Positions 16,663 through 25,146 of a stretch of DNA of 64,000 nucleotides are shown piece by piece; positions within the stretch are counted from its first letter, which is position 1; the number at the start of each line of letters is the position of its first letter. The notes below the pieces were generated by a model. That model did not search any database, was not told the DNA's origin, and saw only the letters and a list, made by a program, of their open reading frames with translations. The position numbers and the translations under genes are program-made. The DNA lies in assembly GCF_000382165.1 (NCBI RefSeq), contig NZ_KB907717.1:20051-84050 (forward strand). The letters run 5' to 3'. Source of the DNA: Arsukibacterium perlucidum DSM 18276 (GTDB lineage: Bacteria; Pseudomonadota; Gammaproteobacteria; Enterobacterales; Alteromonadaceae).

Positions 16663-17583
16663 ATGGCTAATAACTCAGATCCACAGAAAATAATAGTAGT
16701 AACCGGTTGCAGTTCTGGCTTTGGTCGCCAGGTATCGGAGCAACTTGCCCGCCGTGGCGACCGGGTGTATGCCACTATGCGTGGTATCGGGGATAAAAAC
16801 GCAGCTATTGCTAATGAGCTTAGGGCACTGGCAAAAGCAGAAAATCTGGATTTGCGGGTGCTGGAAATGGATGTTACTTCATCGCACTCAGTGGATGCGG
16901 CGGCAAAAACGGTGCTGGCCGAATCCGGCGCGCCTGATGTGGTTGTCAACAATGCCGGCCAGATGTATATCGGGTTCACCGAATCTTTTACTGCTGAAGA
17001 GTTAACCCGTCAGTTGGATATTAATGTGGTCGGTATACACCGGGTTAACCGGGCTTTTTTAACGGCGATGCGTAAGCAGGGCAAAGGGCTTTTTATCAAC
17101 ATTAGTTCAGTTGCCGGGCGCTTAAGCGCGCCTTTTTTCGGGGTGTATCATGCCAGTAAATGGGCAGTGGAAGGGTATAGCATGGCACTGCGCGGTGAAC
17201 TGGCCAGTTCCGGCGTAGATGTGGTGCTGGTAGAGCCTGGTCCATTTACCACTTCACTGTTTACCAGTAGCCTGCGCCCGGAAGATGCTGATGCCAGAGT
17301 AGCGAGCTACCCTGTTGTTGCACAGCAAACCCTGGCGACTTTAGCGACTGCCTTTGAAGGTATACTAAATGACCCTGCAGCGCCTACCGACCCTGATTTA
17401 GTGGTGCAGCGGATAATAGCGCTGGCTGACATGCCTGCAGGCAGCCGGCCGTTTCGCAGTGTAGTCGGGCTTGATTTTGGCGTAACGGCCCATAACGCGG
17501 CAGCAGAACCGTTTGATGCCGCCGTGCTGGAAGCCTTTGGCATGACTACATTTGCCACCTTACAACCCAGTGAGCTGGAATAG
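16663..17583 (+). CDS. Short-chain dehydrogenase/reductase (classical SDR)
   Basis: This NAD(P)-dependent oxidoreductase shows the cofactor loop VVTGCSSGFGRQ (TGxxxGxG), the NNAG motif in VVVNNAGQMY, the active-site Ser in INISSVAG and the catalytic YHASK. It has about 306 residues, longer than the 250-residue core because of a C-terminal extension like that of retinol-dehydrogenase-type SDRs. The substrate is unknown. The frame opens at TTG 16636, but ATG 16663 gives an N-terminus (MANNSDPQKIIVVTG) that fits the family, so I use it. Confidence 0.88.
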   Translation: MANNSDPQKIIVVTGCSSGFGRQVSEQLARRGDRVYATMRGIGDKNAAIANELRALAKAENLDLRVLEMDVTSSHSVDAAAKTVLAESGAPDVVVNNAGQMYIGFTESFTAEELTRQLDINVVGIHRVNRAFLTAMRKQGKGLFINISSVAGRLSAPFFGVYHASKWAVEGYSMALRGELASSGVDVVLVEPGPFTTSLFTSSLRPEDADARVASYPVVAQQTLATLATAFEGILNDPAAPTDPDLVVQRIIALADMPAGSRPFRSVVGLDFGVTAHNAAAEPFDAAVLEAFGMTTFATLQPSELE

Positions 17584-17612
17584 GCAAACTTTGTTAGATT
17601 TAAGGAAAAACT

Positions 17613-17642
17613 ATGGCTAAGCTCCTGGTGCTTTCCCGTTAG
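17613..17642 (+). other. Possible 9-codon mini-ORF or decayed gene start
   Basis: An ATG at 17613 has a good Shine-Dalgarno (AAGGA, 6 nt before) and encodes MAKLLVLSR before TAG at 17640-17642. After the stop the same frame stays open for 13 codons (PAYFTVNPLTPRN). It may be a leader peptide for the next gene, or the start of a lost gene. Evidence is slight. Confidence 0.2.
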
Positions 17643-17698
17643 CCTGCGTACTTTACCGTAAATCCGCTAACCCCGCGCAATTAGTCCAGGATAAGTGA

Positions 17699-17929
17699 AT
17701 GTATATTGGTATATTTTTAATCATTTGTGCAGCGGTTTTGATGTTTCGGGTTGCTCAATATGAAAAACGTCGAGGTTGGCTTTGGGGGAGTCTAACCGCC
17801 CTTATTATTCTGTTGCTTTCACAGGTCATTTTATCGACCTATCTGCCGTCACTCGTCGGGGTAATACTGGCATATATGATAATGATGGCAGCGAATATTT
17901 ATCGGCCAGTAAATAAGGGGCCAATTTAA
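17699..17929 (+). CDS. Small two-helix membrane protein, unknown function
   Basis: The 76 residues consist of two hydrophobic segments (about 1-18 and 27-62) separated by a charged turn QYEKRRGW. I do not recognise the family. ATG 17699 is preceded by GGATAAGTGA. It lies 23 nt before the next small gene on the same strand and may share its transcript. Confidence 0.5.
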   Translation: MYIGIFLIICAAVLMFRVAQYEKRRGWLWGSLTALIILLLSQVILSTYLPSLVGVILAYMIMMAANIYRPVNKGPI

Positions 17930-17952
17930 TCACGCCACTGGAACTCTTAACT

Positions 17953-18171
17953 ATGCGCGACACCTTAAGACAAAAAATTATTGCGGTATGTGATAAGAAA
18001 ATCCTCGCCAAGGGCGAAACAGTAGGCGTGTCGTTTTATGCCTTTTTCGCCAATAAAAATGACGACCCTGAGCTACTGATGGAAGCGGCAAGCTGGTGGA
18101 TTCAAACTCACCGCCTGGATCATTTTGAGAAAGCGCAGAAAATAAAACAGATGGTTATAGCAGGGCTGTAA
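17953..18171 (+). CDS. Small conserved-looking cytoplasmic protein (possibly DUF6500)
   Basis: The 72-residue soluble protein begins MRDTLRQKIIAVCDKK and contains GVSFYAFFANKNDDPELLME and AASWWIQTHRLDHFEKAQKI. The pattern of conserved aromatic and acidic residues looks like a real family; my recollection is that it matches DUF6500, but this is not certain. No catalytic motif is visible. It is followed by the convergent prolyl oligopeptidase gene. Confidence 0.6.
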   Translation: MRDTLRQKIIAVCDKKILAKGETVGVSFYAFFANKNDDPELLMEAASWWIQTHRLDHFEKAQKIKQMVIAGL

Positions 18172-18228
18172 CCATCTTCTTTCAGGACCGTGACGCAGTT
18201 ATTTTATTAATAGTCACTTTATTAATAG

Positions 18229-20370
18229 TTACTTCATTAACTGCTGGCTTAAAAAGGTGTACTCAAGCGCCGTTCTTTTGGCTGTTTCCTGCAGGTTCGC
18301 CGCCGCAGAGTGGCCGCCGTCAATGTTTTCATAGTATTCAAAATTGTGGCCATACTGCTCTAACATATAAGCCATTTTTCTGGCGTGGGCCGGATGCACC
18401 CGGTCATCTTTGGTGGACGTTACGAAGAATATGGCAGGGTACTCGCCCTTAGGATCAATATTGTGTAACGGTGATATTTTCTCAAGAAAAGCGCGCTCCT
18501 CCGGGATATCCGGGCTGCCATATTCGCCTACCCATGACGCGCCCGCCAGCAGGGTGTGATAACGCAACATATCAAGTAGCGGCACCTGACACACCACGGC
18601 ATTCCATAAATCAGGCCGTTGGGTATACATAACGCCCATTAATAAGCCGCCATTTGAACCACCCATTACCCCCAGATGCTGTGGCGAGGTGATTTTTTTG
18701 GCAATAATATCTTCTGCTACCGCAATCATATCGTCGAAAATAACCTGACGCTTGGTTTTTAACCCCGCCTGATGCCAGGCCGGACCGTACTCACCACCAC
18801 CGCGGATATTGGCCAGCACATAAACACCGCCCTGTTCCAGCCAGTTTTTACCCAGAATGCCGGAATAACTGGGCTTCATTGATACTTCAAAGCCACCGTA
18901 GGCATATTGCAGGGTGGGGTTGCTACCGTCGAGGGTGATGCCTTGTTTGTGCACCACAAAATACGGTATTTTTTCACCGTCAGTGGAACTGGCGAAATAT
19001 TGCTGCACTTCCAAATCAGTGGCATCAAACCGGGCCGGTGTGGATTTAATCGCTACAATATCAGCGTTGCTGACATTGACCTGATACAGGGTGTCTTGCG
19101 AAACAAAATTTTCCTGATTAACAAAAATAATATCGCTGTCGTTATTCGCTGAAGAGACCGACATCGTGCTGTTATCCGGCAACGCCAGCTTGTTGTGCTG
19201 CCAGTTACCATCGAAGTCATACACATAGATATTGTTGACCACGTTTTCCAGCAGATTAAGCACCAGTTTGCTGGCGGTAATCGATACCCCATCCAGCGTG
19301 GCACGTTCATCCGGCTGATACACCAATTGCACGGCGCCAATGTTGTTATTCTGCAGCCAGTTTTGCATATCAAAAGACACTAAGTCGCCACTTTTAAAGG
19401 AGGTGGCACTGCCATCCGGGGTCCAGTCTTGTTTCAGGCTTAAAATGAGTTGCCCTTTAAAAATACCGTTGATACTCGAAGTGTCGGGGATCGGTAACTG
19501 AACCGGGTCGCCTTTTTCCGGTAACCAATAGTGCTCAGACTGGTAAAACGTAATGGCCCGCACCACCATATTTAACTGCTGATCCTGGTGTTTCAGCGCA
19601 TAAGGAAATACGCCGACATCGGTTTTATTACCACTAAACACCGTTACGGCTTCATCCAGTGACTGGCCGCGTTGCAGTTGTTTAATAACATAGGGATAGC
19701 CGCTGTCAGTCAATGAGTCATCGCCCCAGTTGGTGCCAACATGCAGGCGGTCGGGGTTATTCCAGCTCAGGGCTGTTTTTGCTTCCGGCAGATAAAAACC
19801 CTTATCAACGAAAGTTTTGCTGGCGCGATCCCACTCGCGCATTTCTACTGCATCTTTGCCGCCATCAGATAGCGACACCATGCAAAGGTTATGATTGGTT
19901 TCTGCGCAGGTAGTTCCTTTAAACACCCAGTTTTTACCTTCAGCGGCAGACAGCGCATCAATATCCAGCAGGGTTTGCCATTGCGGTTGCGCTTTGCTGT
20001 ATTCGGCCAGACTGGTTTGGCGTAACACACCTCTGACATGGTTTTCATCCTGCCAGAAGTTGTACACCATATCGTTGCGGTAGGTGCCATACGGGATTTT
20101 ATCGGTGGCATTGACGATATTTAACGCGGCTTGTTGATACTGGCTAAAACGCGGGTCGCTGGTAAGTTTGTCCAGCGTGCGTTTATTCCAGGTGGTTACC
20201 TTGGCAAGGGCCTGTTCGCCTTCAACCTCCTCTAACCATAGCGGTGCGTCGCCAGTGCTTGCTGTCATGGGTGTCTGCATTTCTTGATTAGCCTGCTTTG
20301 CGGTATCTGCAGGGTTGCACGCACTTAGTAAAGCTAAGCTTGCAACCGTGACGATCATTGTTAGTTTCAT
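18229..20370 (-). CDS. Prolyl oligopeptidase family serine peptidase (S9A), lipoprotein
   Basis: The N-terminus MKLTMIVTVASLALLSAC is a lipoprotein signal with lipobox LSAC, so the enzyme should be lipid-anchored and periplasmic. The seven-bladed propeller spans about residues 70-450. The alpha/beta-hydrolase domain (about 450-713) contains NIRGGGEYGPAWHQAG, the nucleophile elbow MGGSNGGLLMG, Asp in TKDDRVHPAHA and His in NIDGGHSAA. This is the full S9 triad. The family cuts short peptides after proline. The length of 713 residues matches family norms. Confidence 0.93.
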   Translation of the reverse strand: MKLTMIVTVASLALLSACNPADTAKQANQEMQTPMTASTGDAPLWLEEVEGEQALAKVTTWNKRTLDKLTSDPRFSQYQQAALNIVNATDKIPYGTYRNDMVYNFWQDENHVRGVLRQTSLAEYSKAQPQWQTLLDIDALSAAEGKNWVFKGTTCAETNHNLCMVSLSDGGKDAVEMREWDRASKTFVDKGFYLPEAKTALSWNNPDRLHVGTNWGDDSLTDSGYPYVIKQLQRGQSLDEAVTVFSGNKTDVGVFPYALKHQDQQLNMVVRAITFYQSEHYWLPEKGDPVQLPIPDTSSINGIFKGQLILSLKQDWTPDGSATSFKSGDLVSFDMQNWLQNNNIGAVQLVYQPDERATLDGVSITASKLVLNLLENVVNNIYVYDFDGNWQHNKLALPDNSTMSVSSANNDSDIIFVNQENFVSQDTLYQVNVSNADIVAIKSTPARFDATDLEVQQYFASSTDGEKIPYFVVHKQGITLDGSNPTLQYAYGGFEVSMKPSYSGILGKNWLEQGGVYVLANIRGGGEYGPAWHQAGLKTKRQVIFDDMIAVAEDIIAKKITSPQHLGVMGGSNGGLLMGVMYTQRPDLWNAVVCQVPLLDMLRYHTLLAGASWVGEYGSPDIPEERAFLEKISPLHNIDPKGEYPAIFFVTSTKDDRVHPAHARKMAYMLEQYGHNFEYYENIDGGHSAAANLQETAKRTALEYTFLSQQLMK

Positions 20371-20521
20371 GGTAGCCTCAGGGTTTTATTATTTTTATTA
20401 CACTGTATTCAATATTTAGGGATTTAACGTATAGGGTTTTAATGTAAAGACAGGGGCGGCCAATGTAAACCAGATTATTGCCATGGGTTTACCAGGAATT
20501 GGTATCTTCAGCTTATATTTT

Positions 20522-20581
20522 CAGTACTTATTTTGACTACTTTTTTGAGTACTTACTTTTGAGTACTAATTTTGAGTACTA
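20522..20581. repeat. Short tandem repeat at the 3' end of the RDD gene
   Basis: Units close to TTTTGAGTACTTA or TTTTGAGTACTAA (13-14 bp) occur three times in a row at 20543-20581, with two more degenerate units at 20522-20542. The repeat spans the stop codon (20553-20555) of the RDD-domain gene and encodes its last residues (KISTQK). It suggests slippage or recent duplication at the gene end. Confidence 0.65.
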
Positions 20582-21587
20582 AGGTGTCGGCTACTTTATC
20601 CTGAATAGCTTGCCGGTTTGGATCCCAGTATATCTGAATAAAACCCAGCAGCCCGGTGGCAAAGCCTGCGCTGTAGCCACCCTGGCGACCAAATGCCTGC
20701 CACAGCGTAAGCGGTGTGTTATTTAGCTGCACCACTTTTATCGCCATACAGGCTTTGCCAAGCGTCTGGCCACCATTCCAGCTGACAAACAGGGTGAAAT
20801 AAAACACTGCCCAGCCAAAACCAATGCCCAAATCAGTTAAAATGCCCTGCAGCCATTTAAGAACACTGTGATCGGATTCGGCTAACTTTTGCCACCAGGA
20901 GGAGTCTGCTTCGGACTGGGTGGTTGTTTCAATTAACTTATCGGTAGCCTGCTGCGCGGCTTGCTGGCGATGCTGTTTAATATTGCTCATCGCTTTGTTC
21001 AGCGCCACTGTTTGCTCTGCCGGTGTCAGTATTGAATCCTCAAGCAAGTCTGTAATCATGCTCTTAATTTCATCGTCGGTAAGCTTACTGCCACGTAACT
21101 GTTCGCTGATATTTTCTAACTGCTTATCAGCGCATTCGGCATTGCAGTCTGTGCTGGTAAGTGCAATGGCACTGGCGGTAATTAGTACACCTTCTTTAAC
21201 GTTGTAGTCGCTGCGCTCGTCGGTTTCCCCCGGGATCAGTGGTAATAAAAACAACGATAACAGCGCGACGGCGATGACAATATTCCGGCGCCGGTTGTTA
21301 TGTTGTAAATGGCAGCGATAAGCCAGATAAGCCGCGACAGGTAGCAGGAATAAGAAGCTACCGGAGGTAAGTAAAGCGATAAGCACACCATCCAGGGCTA
21401 TTGCCACACCACGGCGCCAAGGCTTTGCCAGGGAGCGACCTACCAGGGCATTGGCTACCGTGAAATCGTGCGGGGTAACCACTTCGCGTACTTGCTTCGG
21501 TGAAAGCTGGTGGCCATTAAGGTCCACATATATTCCCGCAGACACTTCCGTAATACTGGCATTACCATCAAACTGGTGCAGACTCAT
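20553..21587 (-). CDS. RDD-domain integral membrane protein
   Basis: This 344-residue protein has an N-terminal soluble part (1-60), two transmembrane segments near 65-125, a soluble Asp/Gln-rich middle region (about 130-240, two Cys in TSTDCNAECADK) and a C-terminal RDD domain. RDD features are the GQTLGKACMAIKVVQLNNTP turn, LTLWQAFGRQGGY and WDPNRQAIQDKVADTLVL, which are close to the family consensus. RDD proteins are small membrane proteins, some linked to Na+/H+ exchange. The function here is unknown. The end of the gene is built from a tandem repeat. Confidence 0.8.
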   Translation of the reverse strand: MSLHQFDGNASITEVSAGIYVDLNGHQLSPKQVREVVTPHDFTVANALVGRSLAKPWRRGVAIALDGVLIALLTSGSFLFLLPVAAYLAYRCHLQHNNRRRNIVIAVALLSLFLLPLIPGETDERSDYNVKEGVLITASAIALTSTDCNAECADKQLENISEQLRGSKLTDDEIKSMITDLLEDSILTPAEQTVALNKAMSNIKQHRQQAAQQATDKLIETTTQSEADSSWWQKLAESDHSVLKWLQGILTDLGIGFGWAVFYFTLFVSWNGGQTLGKACMAIKVVQLNNTPLTLWQAFGRQGGYSAGFATGLLGFIQIYWDPNRQAIQDKVADTLVLKISTQK

Positions 21588-22031
21588 AATAATGTTGCTC
21601 TGCCATTTAAAAAAGTCAATTTACGCTAAACCGGCCGGAAAGCTATTGTAATACGTTCGCCAGCATTTGGGGTGATAAAAAGACGACCCTTACGCAGTCA
21701 ATGGCTTGGTTACAAACTGGCAGTTAAAACCCTGGCATACTGTCGTGGGCGAGGGCGCAGCGAACCCGGTAAAACGTTCAGCTTTCCAGATCACCGGATT
21801 CGCAGAATTGAAGAGGGCAGAGCACTTTCCTGCTTAAATCGCTCTGACCCCAGGCTGTTTCTGCCTCAGGTTCTGCTTTGCTACAACAGTTTGTAGACAT
21901 CTTTTGTTACCTAATAATATTTTTTATTTCATATCATGCCTGCTAGTGTTATCAAGCGCTTAGCCCAAAACCCGTTGCGGCATAACGCCATGTATGGTTG
22001 TGATGTTCTTTGCAGCGTTAAGGAGTGGTGG
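21588..22031. other. 444-bp intergenic region with no recognised gene
   Basis: This lies between the divergent RDD and CPBP genes. A 74-codon open frame at 21672-21896 has no family resemblance and no good ribosome site, so I do not call it. The segment 21960-22020 is open in the CPBP frame but lies upstream of its better start. Promoters for both genes are expected here; I see no clear RNA gene. Confidence 0.35.
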
Positions 22032-22946
22032 TTGCCGGTTATTTTATCTATTAAAGCGGTTTTGGCTAAATTGCTACTGGCGATCACTATCATCGCGCTG
22101 GCGGTGATGGCGTACCGCTGGCTGCTGCTACCGGCTTTACAGTGGCTGTTTCAGCTTGATGAGCCAACTACCGCGCTGCTGCGCCGGGTGGGTATCTTAC
22201 TGGTTATGTTATTGGCCTATGGTGTATATGTGCGCTATGGCGAAAAGCGGCCTGTTACCGAATTGCAATTTCCACTTACCAAGGTCGCGGTTGGCTTATT
22301 GGCTGGTGCTGGGATGATTGTCCTGGTGTCAGCACTTTTATTTGCTGGTGGTGTATACGAAGTAACCGCTTACCGTGGCTGGCAAAGCGGCGTAGCCGAT
22401 ATCGCCCTGGTAATTCTGGTGGCCGCTGTTATTGAAGAAATTGTTTTCCGGGCGGTGTTGTTTCAGGCACTGGAAAACCAGTGGGGCACAGTAACGGCAC
22501 TCTGGCTGCAATCGCTGATTTTCTCCTTACTACATATCGCCAATATCGATGGCCAGATGGACCTGCAGGCGTTAATTATTACCGTAATATCCGGCACCCT
22601 AATTGGCGCGCTCTGGACAGTGATATATGTTTATGTGCGCAATATCTGGGTGGTGGCAGCGCATCATGCCGCCTGGAATTTTACCGTGGTGTTAACCGGG
22701 TTACCGTTATCCGGCCTGGACGACTGGCAAGCAATGGCGCCACTGCAAAGTGTCTATCACGGCCCAAACTGGCTTTCCGGCGGCGTGGTAGGGCCGGAAG
22801 ATTCTGTTGTTACCATTGTGATGGTAATTATCTCAGTAGCCGCTTTACTGTGGTTGGCGAAAAAACAGCAGCGGTTTTATCCCTCAGCTGCGGTGCGCCT
22901 GGCGCAGGCTGCTGAAACAAAATCGGCGCGGGCATGCTGCCTGTAG
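22032..22946 (+). CDS. CPBP-family intramembrane glutamic/metal protease
   Basis: About eight hydrophobic segments surround the CPBP (CAAX protease and bacteriocin-processing, Abi) motifs: EEIVFRAVLFQALE (EExxxR), FSLLHIAN (FxxxH) and VAAHHAAWNF (HxxxN). These form the intramembrane active site. Substrates are unknown; relatives process prenylated proteins, bacteriocin immunity or signalling factors. The frame is open from ATG 21936, but that ATG lacks a ribosome site, whereas TTG 22032 has AAGGAG at 22020-22025 with 6-nt spacing and places the first helix at the N-terminus. I therefore use TTG 22032 (304 residues). Confidence 0.82.
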   Translation: MPVILSIKAVLAKLLLAITIIALAVMAYRWLLLPALQWLFQLDEPTTALLRRVGILLVMLLAYGVYVRYGEKRPVTELQFPLTKVAVGLLAGAGMIVLVSALLFAGGVYEVTAYRGWQSGVADIALVILVAAVIEEIVFRAVLFQALENQWGTVTALWLQSLIFSLLHIANIDGQMDLQALIITVISGTLIGALWTVIYVYVRNIWVVAAHHAAWNFTVVLTGLPLSGLDDWQAMAPLQSVYHGPNWLSGGVVGPEDSVVTIVMVIISVAALLWLAKKQQRFYPSAAVRLAQAAETKSARACCL

Positions 22947-22987
22947 TTTTTAAAAGGTAAGGCATGTTAGCCAAATCGGATACGGTG

Positions 22988-23005
22988 GCGCAATTGGAAT
23001 TGCGC
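22988..23005. repeat. Perfect 8-bp palindrome
   Basis: GCGCAATT-GG-AATTGCGC forms a perfect stem in the 291-nt gap between the CPBP gene and the convergent outer-membrane protein gene. There is no T-tract. The rest of the gap (22947-23237) shows nothing recognisable. Confidence 0.4.
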
Positions 23006-23237
23006 TAAAGGGGTATGACCGCAGTGTGTCAAAAGCGGAAATATCACTGGGCAATCAGCAAAGACCACTTTGCAGTTAATAGCGGTCTCTGCTTTACCTA
23101 ATATCAAGTTTGTTCGACGATTTGTGCTTGCGTAACCATCTTAAACAATCTCGAACCTAAGCTGTGTCTCTACATTTCCCATAGCGAAAATTTAGATTCC
23201 GGCTTTAAATTATCTAACATTGGAGATTTGGAAGCAC

Positions 23238-23933
23238 TTAGAACGATAAGCGCACTCCCACGTTAAACGTCGTGATTTTTCCGTACTCGTAGCCTGTGAC
23301 CAGTGCGATGTTGGGAAGGAAATGCCAGCGTCCGTTCACACCGATCAGTACGTCGGATTCGAAGGGATCTGAACCGCTGGACGCGATACCACCGACCGCG
23401 GTGTAACGCGCATGGCCCTGAAGATGCAAAGTCGGAGTTGCTGCCCAGATAGCGCCAATCTGCGCACCGATGCCGCTATCGTCAGCGTCGACATCCAGAT
23501 TGAAACCGTCAGCGCGCGCATCCTTGAACTCGAGCTGGTCAAGGCTTAGCCGACCGAAGTAAGCCAACGTTTCCGAGACAGGGTATTGGTAACCAACACC
23601 AATGCGCCAACGCTTCACGTCGTACTCACCTGCTACAGTGCTGGTACCGCTGCGTATTTCAAGTTCTTGGCCAAGTGATGCATACTCTCCAAAGAGGTGC
23701 ATTTGATCTCTGAACTGCCACGCCCCGCCAATAAATTCACCGCCATCAGCATCGCTTTCAAGATCTAGTGGGACGCCCCCCGTAACCGCTCCGGATGTCT
23801 CAATGTCGTTGACAAAGCCGCCGACGATACCACCCTCGATGTAGGTAAAGCCGATATCTCCCGCACGCGCCATCGTCGGTCCAGCCAAAGATACCGCAAT
23901 CACTGCCATGATTATTCTGTGTTGCTTCAACAT
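23238..23933 (-). CDS. Small outer-membrane beta-barrel protein
   Basis: The 231 residues begin with a signal peptide (IIMAVIAVSLAGPTMARA) and continue as alternating hydrophobic/polar strands rich in Gly, Tyr and Trp, for example RWRIGVGYQYPVSETLAYFG. The protein ends GVRLSF, with the C-terminal Phe of outer-membrane proteins. It resembles OmpA-barrel/opacity-like porins. ATG 23933 has GAGGG 7 nt upstream. By eye its codons are richer in G/C at third positions than those of its neighbours, and it is flanked by poorly coding DNA, which suggests horizontal acquisition. Specific function is unknown. Confidence 0.78.
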   Translation of the reverse strand: MLKQHRIIMAVIAVSLAGPTMARAGDIGFTYIEGGIVGGFVNDIETSGAVTGGVPLDLESDADGGEFIGGAWQFRDQMHLFGEYASLGQELEIRSGTSTVAGEYDVKRWRIGVGYQYPVSETLAYFGRLSLDQLEFKDARADGFNLDVDADDSGIGAQIGAIWAATPTLHLQGHARYTAVGGIASSGSDPFESDVLIGVNGRWHFLPNIALVTGYEYGKITTFNVGVRLSF

Positions 23934-24118
23934 TTGTGTACCCTCAATTCTGAAATATAGACGTGTTACTACGACTTACGTAAGCACGTAGATCAGCAAC
24001 ACCAGCGCCTAACGCCCTATTAATAGATAAAAACTGTACCCTAAAATTGAGCTAAGCGAAAAAGCCCTGAAGATAAAGCAGCTGGTTCAATCAGGTATGT
24101 AATTGTAAAAAGGCTTTC

Positions 24119-24331
24119 TTGTTATGTGGCACCTGCTGCAATATTACTTGTACGATATTTTGTACTGGTGTGGCCGTTGTGCTTGATGTCGCCGAATATG
24201 AGGCTATGCAGGAAAAGATTGAACTGCTGGAAGAGTTGCGAATAGCCGAAGCACAACTAACTTCAGGTGCTGGTGTTAGTAATAACGATGCAAGGGCGCA
24301 GGTTTTGGCGCGGCTTAACGCGTTAAAGTAA
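24119..24331 (+). pseudogene. Remnant of a Phd/YefM-type antitoxin
   Basis: From about codon 17 the frame reads GVAVVLDVAEYEAMQEKIEL, followed by LEELRIAEAQL and a short polar tail. This matches the central strand and C-terminal helices of Phd/YefM antitoxins (usually R-G-x-P-V-x-V-[IL]-V-S-x-x-x-Y-x-x-L). The DNA-binding N-terminal half is missing: the preceding codons (CGTCCNITCTIFC) do not fit the family, and no adjacent frame restores it. No toxin gene follows; the next gene is convergent rraA. Confidence 0.5.
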
Positions 24332-24335
24332 TTAC

Positions 24336-24818
24336 TTACACCAACTGCTTAGTCGCTACCAACACGCCATTATTATCGGCATAGACATACTGGCCAGGGA
24401 TAAAATCTACCCCGGCAAACGTCACGGTCAGGTTAATATCGCCTAAATCGCGCTTGTCGGTTTTCATTGGGTGAATACCCAGTGCCTGCACGCCAAGTGG
24501 CGTTTGGCGGATGATGTCGATATCGCGAATACAGCCATTGATAATAATACCTTGCCAGCCGTTGGCTGCTGCTTGTTCGGCCAGCATATCACCCAGCAGG
24601 GCATGGCGTTTTGAACCGCCGCCATCTACCACCAGCACTTTGCCATGGCCATTGGTTGCTACCAGCTGCTTTACCTTGGAGTTATCTTCAAAGCATTTAA
24701 CGGTAACAATTTCACCGCCAAAGCACGCTTTTGCGCCGTAGTTGGTGAAAATGGGTTCGGCGACGCGAATGCAGTCGGCATGGGCGTCGCATAAGTCGGG
24801 GAGGGTGAAGGCTGTCAT
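24336..24818 (-). CDS. rraA: RraA-family protein (regulator of ribonuclease E / HMG aldolase fold)
   Basis: The 160-residue protein has the RraA signature [20 protein letters not shown] followed by [14 protein letters not shown] and [15 protein letters not shown]. RraA binds RNase E and lowers its activity; close homologues of the same fold are metal-dependent 4-hydroxy-4-methyl-2-oxoglutarate or oxaloacetate aldolases, and sequence alone does not fully separate these. ATG 24818 gives the family N-terminus ([15 protein letters not shown]); the longer open frame to 24893 would overlap the upstream gene. It lies 13 nt after the SbtB-like gene, as third gene of that operon. Confidence 0.85.
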   Translation of the reverse strand: MTAFTLPDLCDAHADCIRVAEPIFTNYGAKACFGGEIVTVKCFEDNSKVKQLVATNGHGKVLVVDGGGSKRHALLGDMLAEQAAANGWQGIIINGCIRDIDIIRQTPLGVQALGIHPMKTDKRDLGDINLTVTFAGVDFIPGQYVYADNNGVLVATKQLV

Positions 24819-24831
24819 GTTTACCACCGTT

Positions 24832-25146
24832 TTAAAATTTTTGCGTACGATATACCCAAACCTCTGACAGGGTAACAATACCTGGCTGATCACTAAAGAA
24901 TTCGTCCATCAGGCGTTCGGCAATATGCTCAGCTTTGGCTAGCTCGCGCACGATAACTTCAATTTTCATAATGTGCAGGGCATCCATCAAGGACGCATGC
25001 TGCGCCGGATGCAAATGCAAGGCGCTGTTACCACCGGCTTCTAACACCGTATAGCCCTTTGCACCTTCTTCATCAAGCATGGCGATAATGTCTTCTTCAA
25101 GAATTTTTTCAGCCAAAATATTAACCTGGTAAGCACTGTGTTTCAT
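24832..25146 (-). CDS. sbtB: P-II-like protein, SbtB type
   Basis: The 104-residue protein has a ferredoxin-like P-II pattern ([46 protein letters not shown]) and directly follows the SbtA-like transporter gene. In cyanobacteria SbtB binds adenyl nucleotides and gates SbtA. The expected T-loop region (about 38-60) is His-rich here ([13 protein letters not shown]). Start and upstream stop overlap as ATGA (25143-25146), which implies translational coupling. The regulatory role is inferred from gene order and fold. Confidence 0.8.
   Translation of the reverse strand: MKHSAYQVNILAEKILEEDIIAMLDEEGAKGYTVLEAGGNSALHLHPAQHASLMDALHIMKIEVIVRELAKAEHIAERLMDEFFSDQPGIVTLSEVWVYRTQKF

Noticed and set aside
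21672..21896. 74-codon open frame in the RDD/CPBP gap
   Set aside because: No recognisable family, Arg-rich translation, no good ribosome site.
24005..24016. Possible integron attC half-site (GCCTAAC) near the foreign-looking barrel gene
   Set aside because: No matching GTTRRRY partner at the right distance and no integrase; a 7-mer match is expected by chance.
24819..24893. N-terminal extension of rraA
   Set aside because: It would overlap the SbtB-like gene and does not match the family start.
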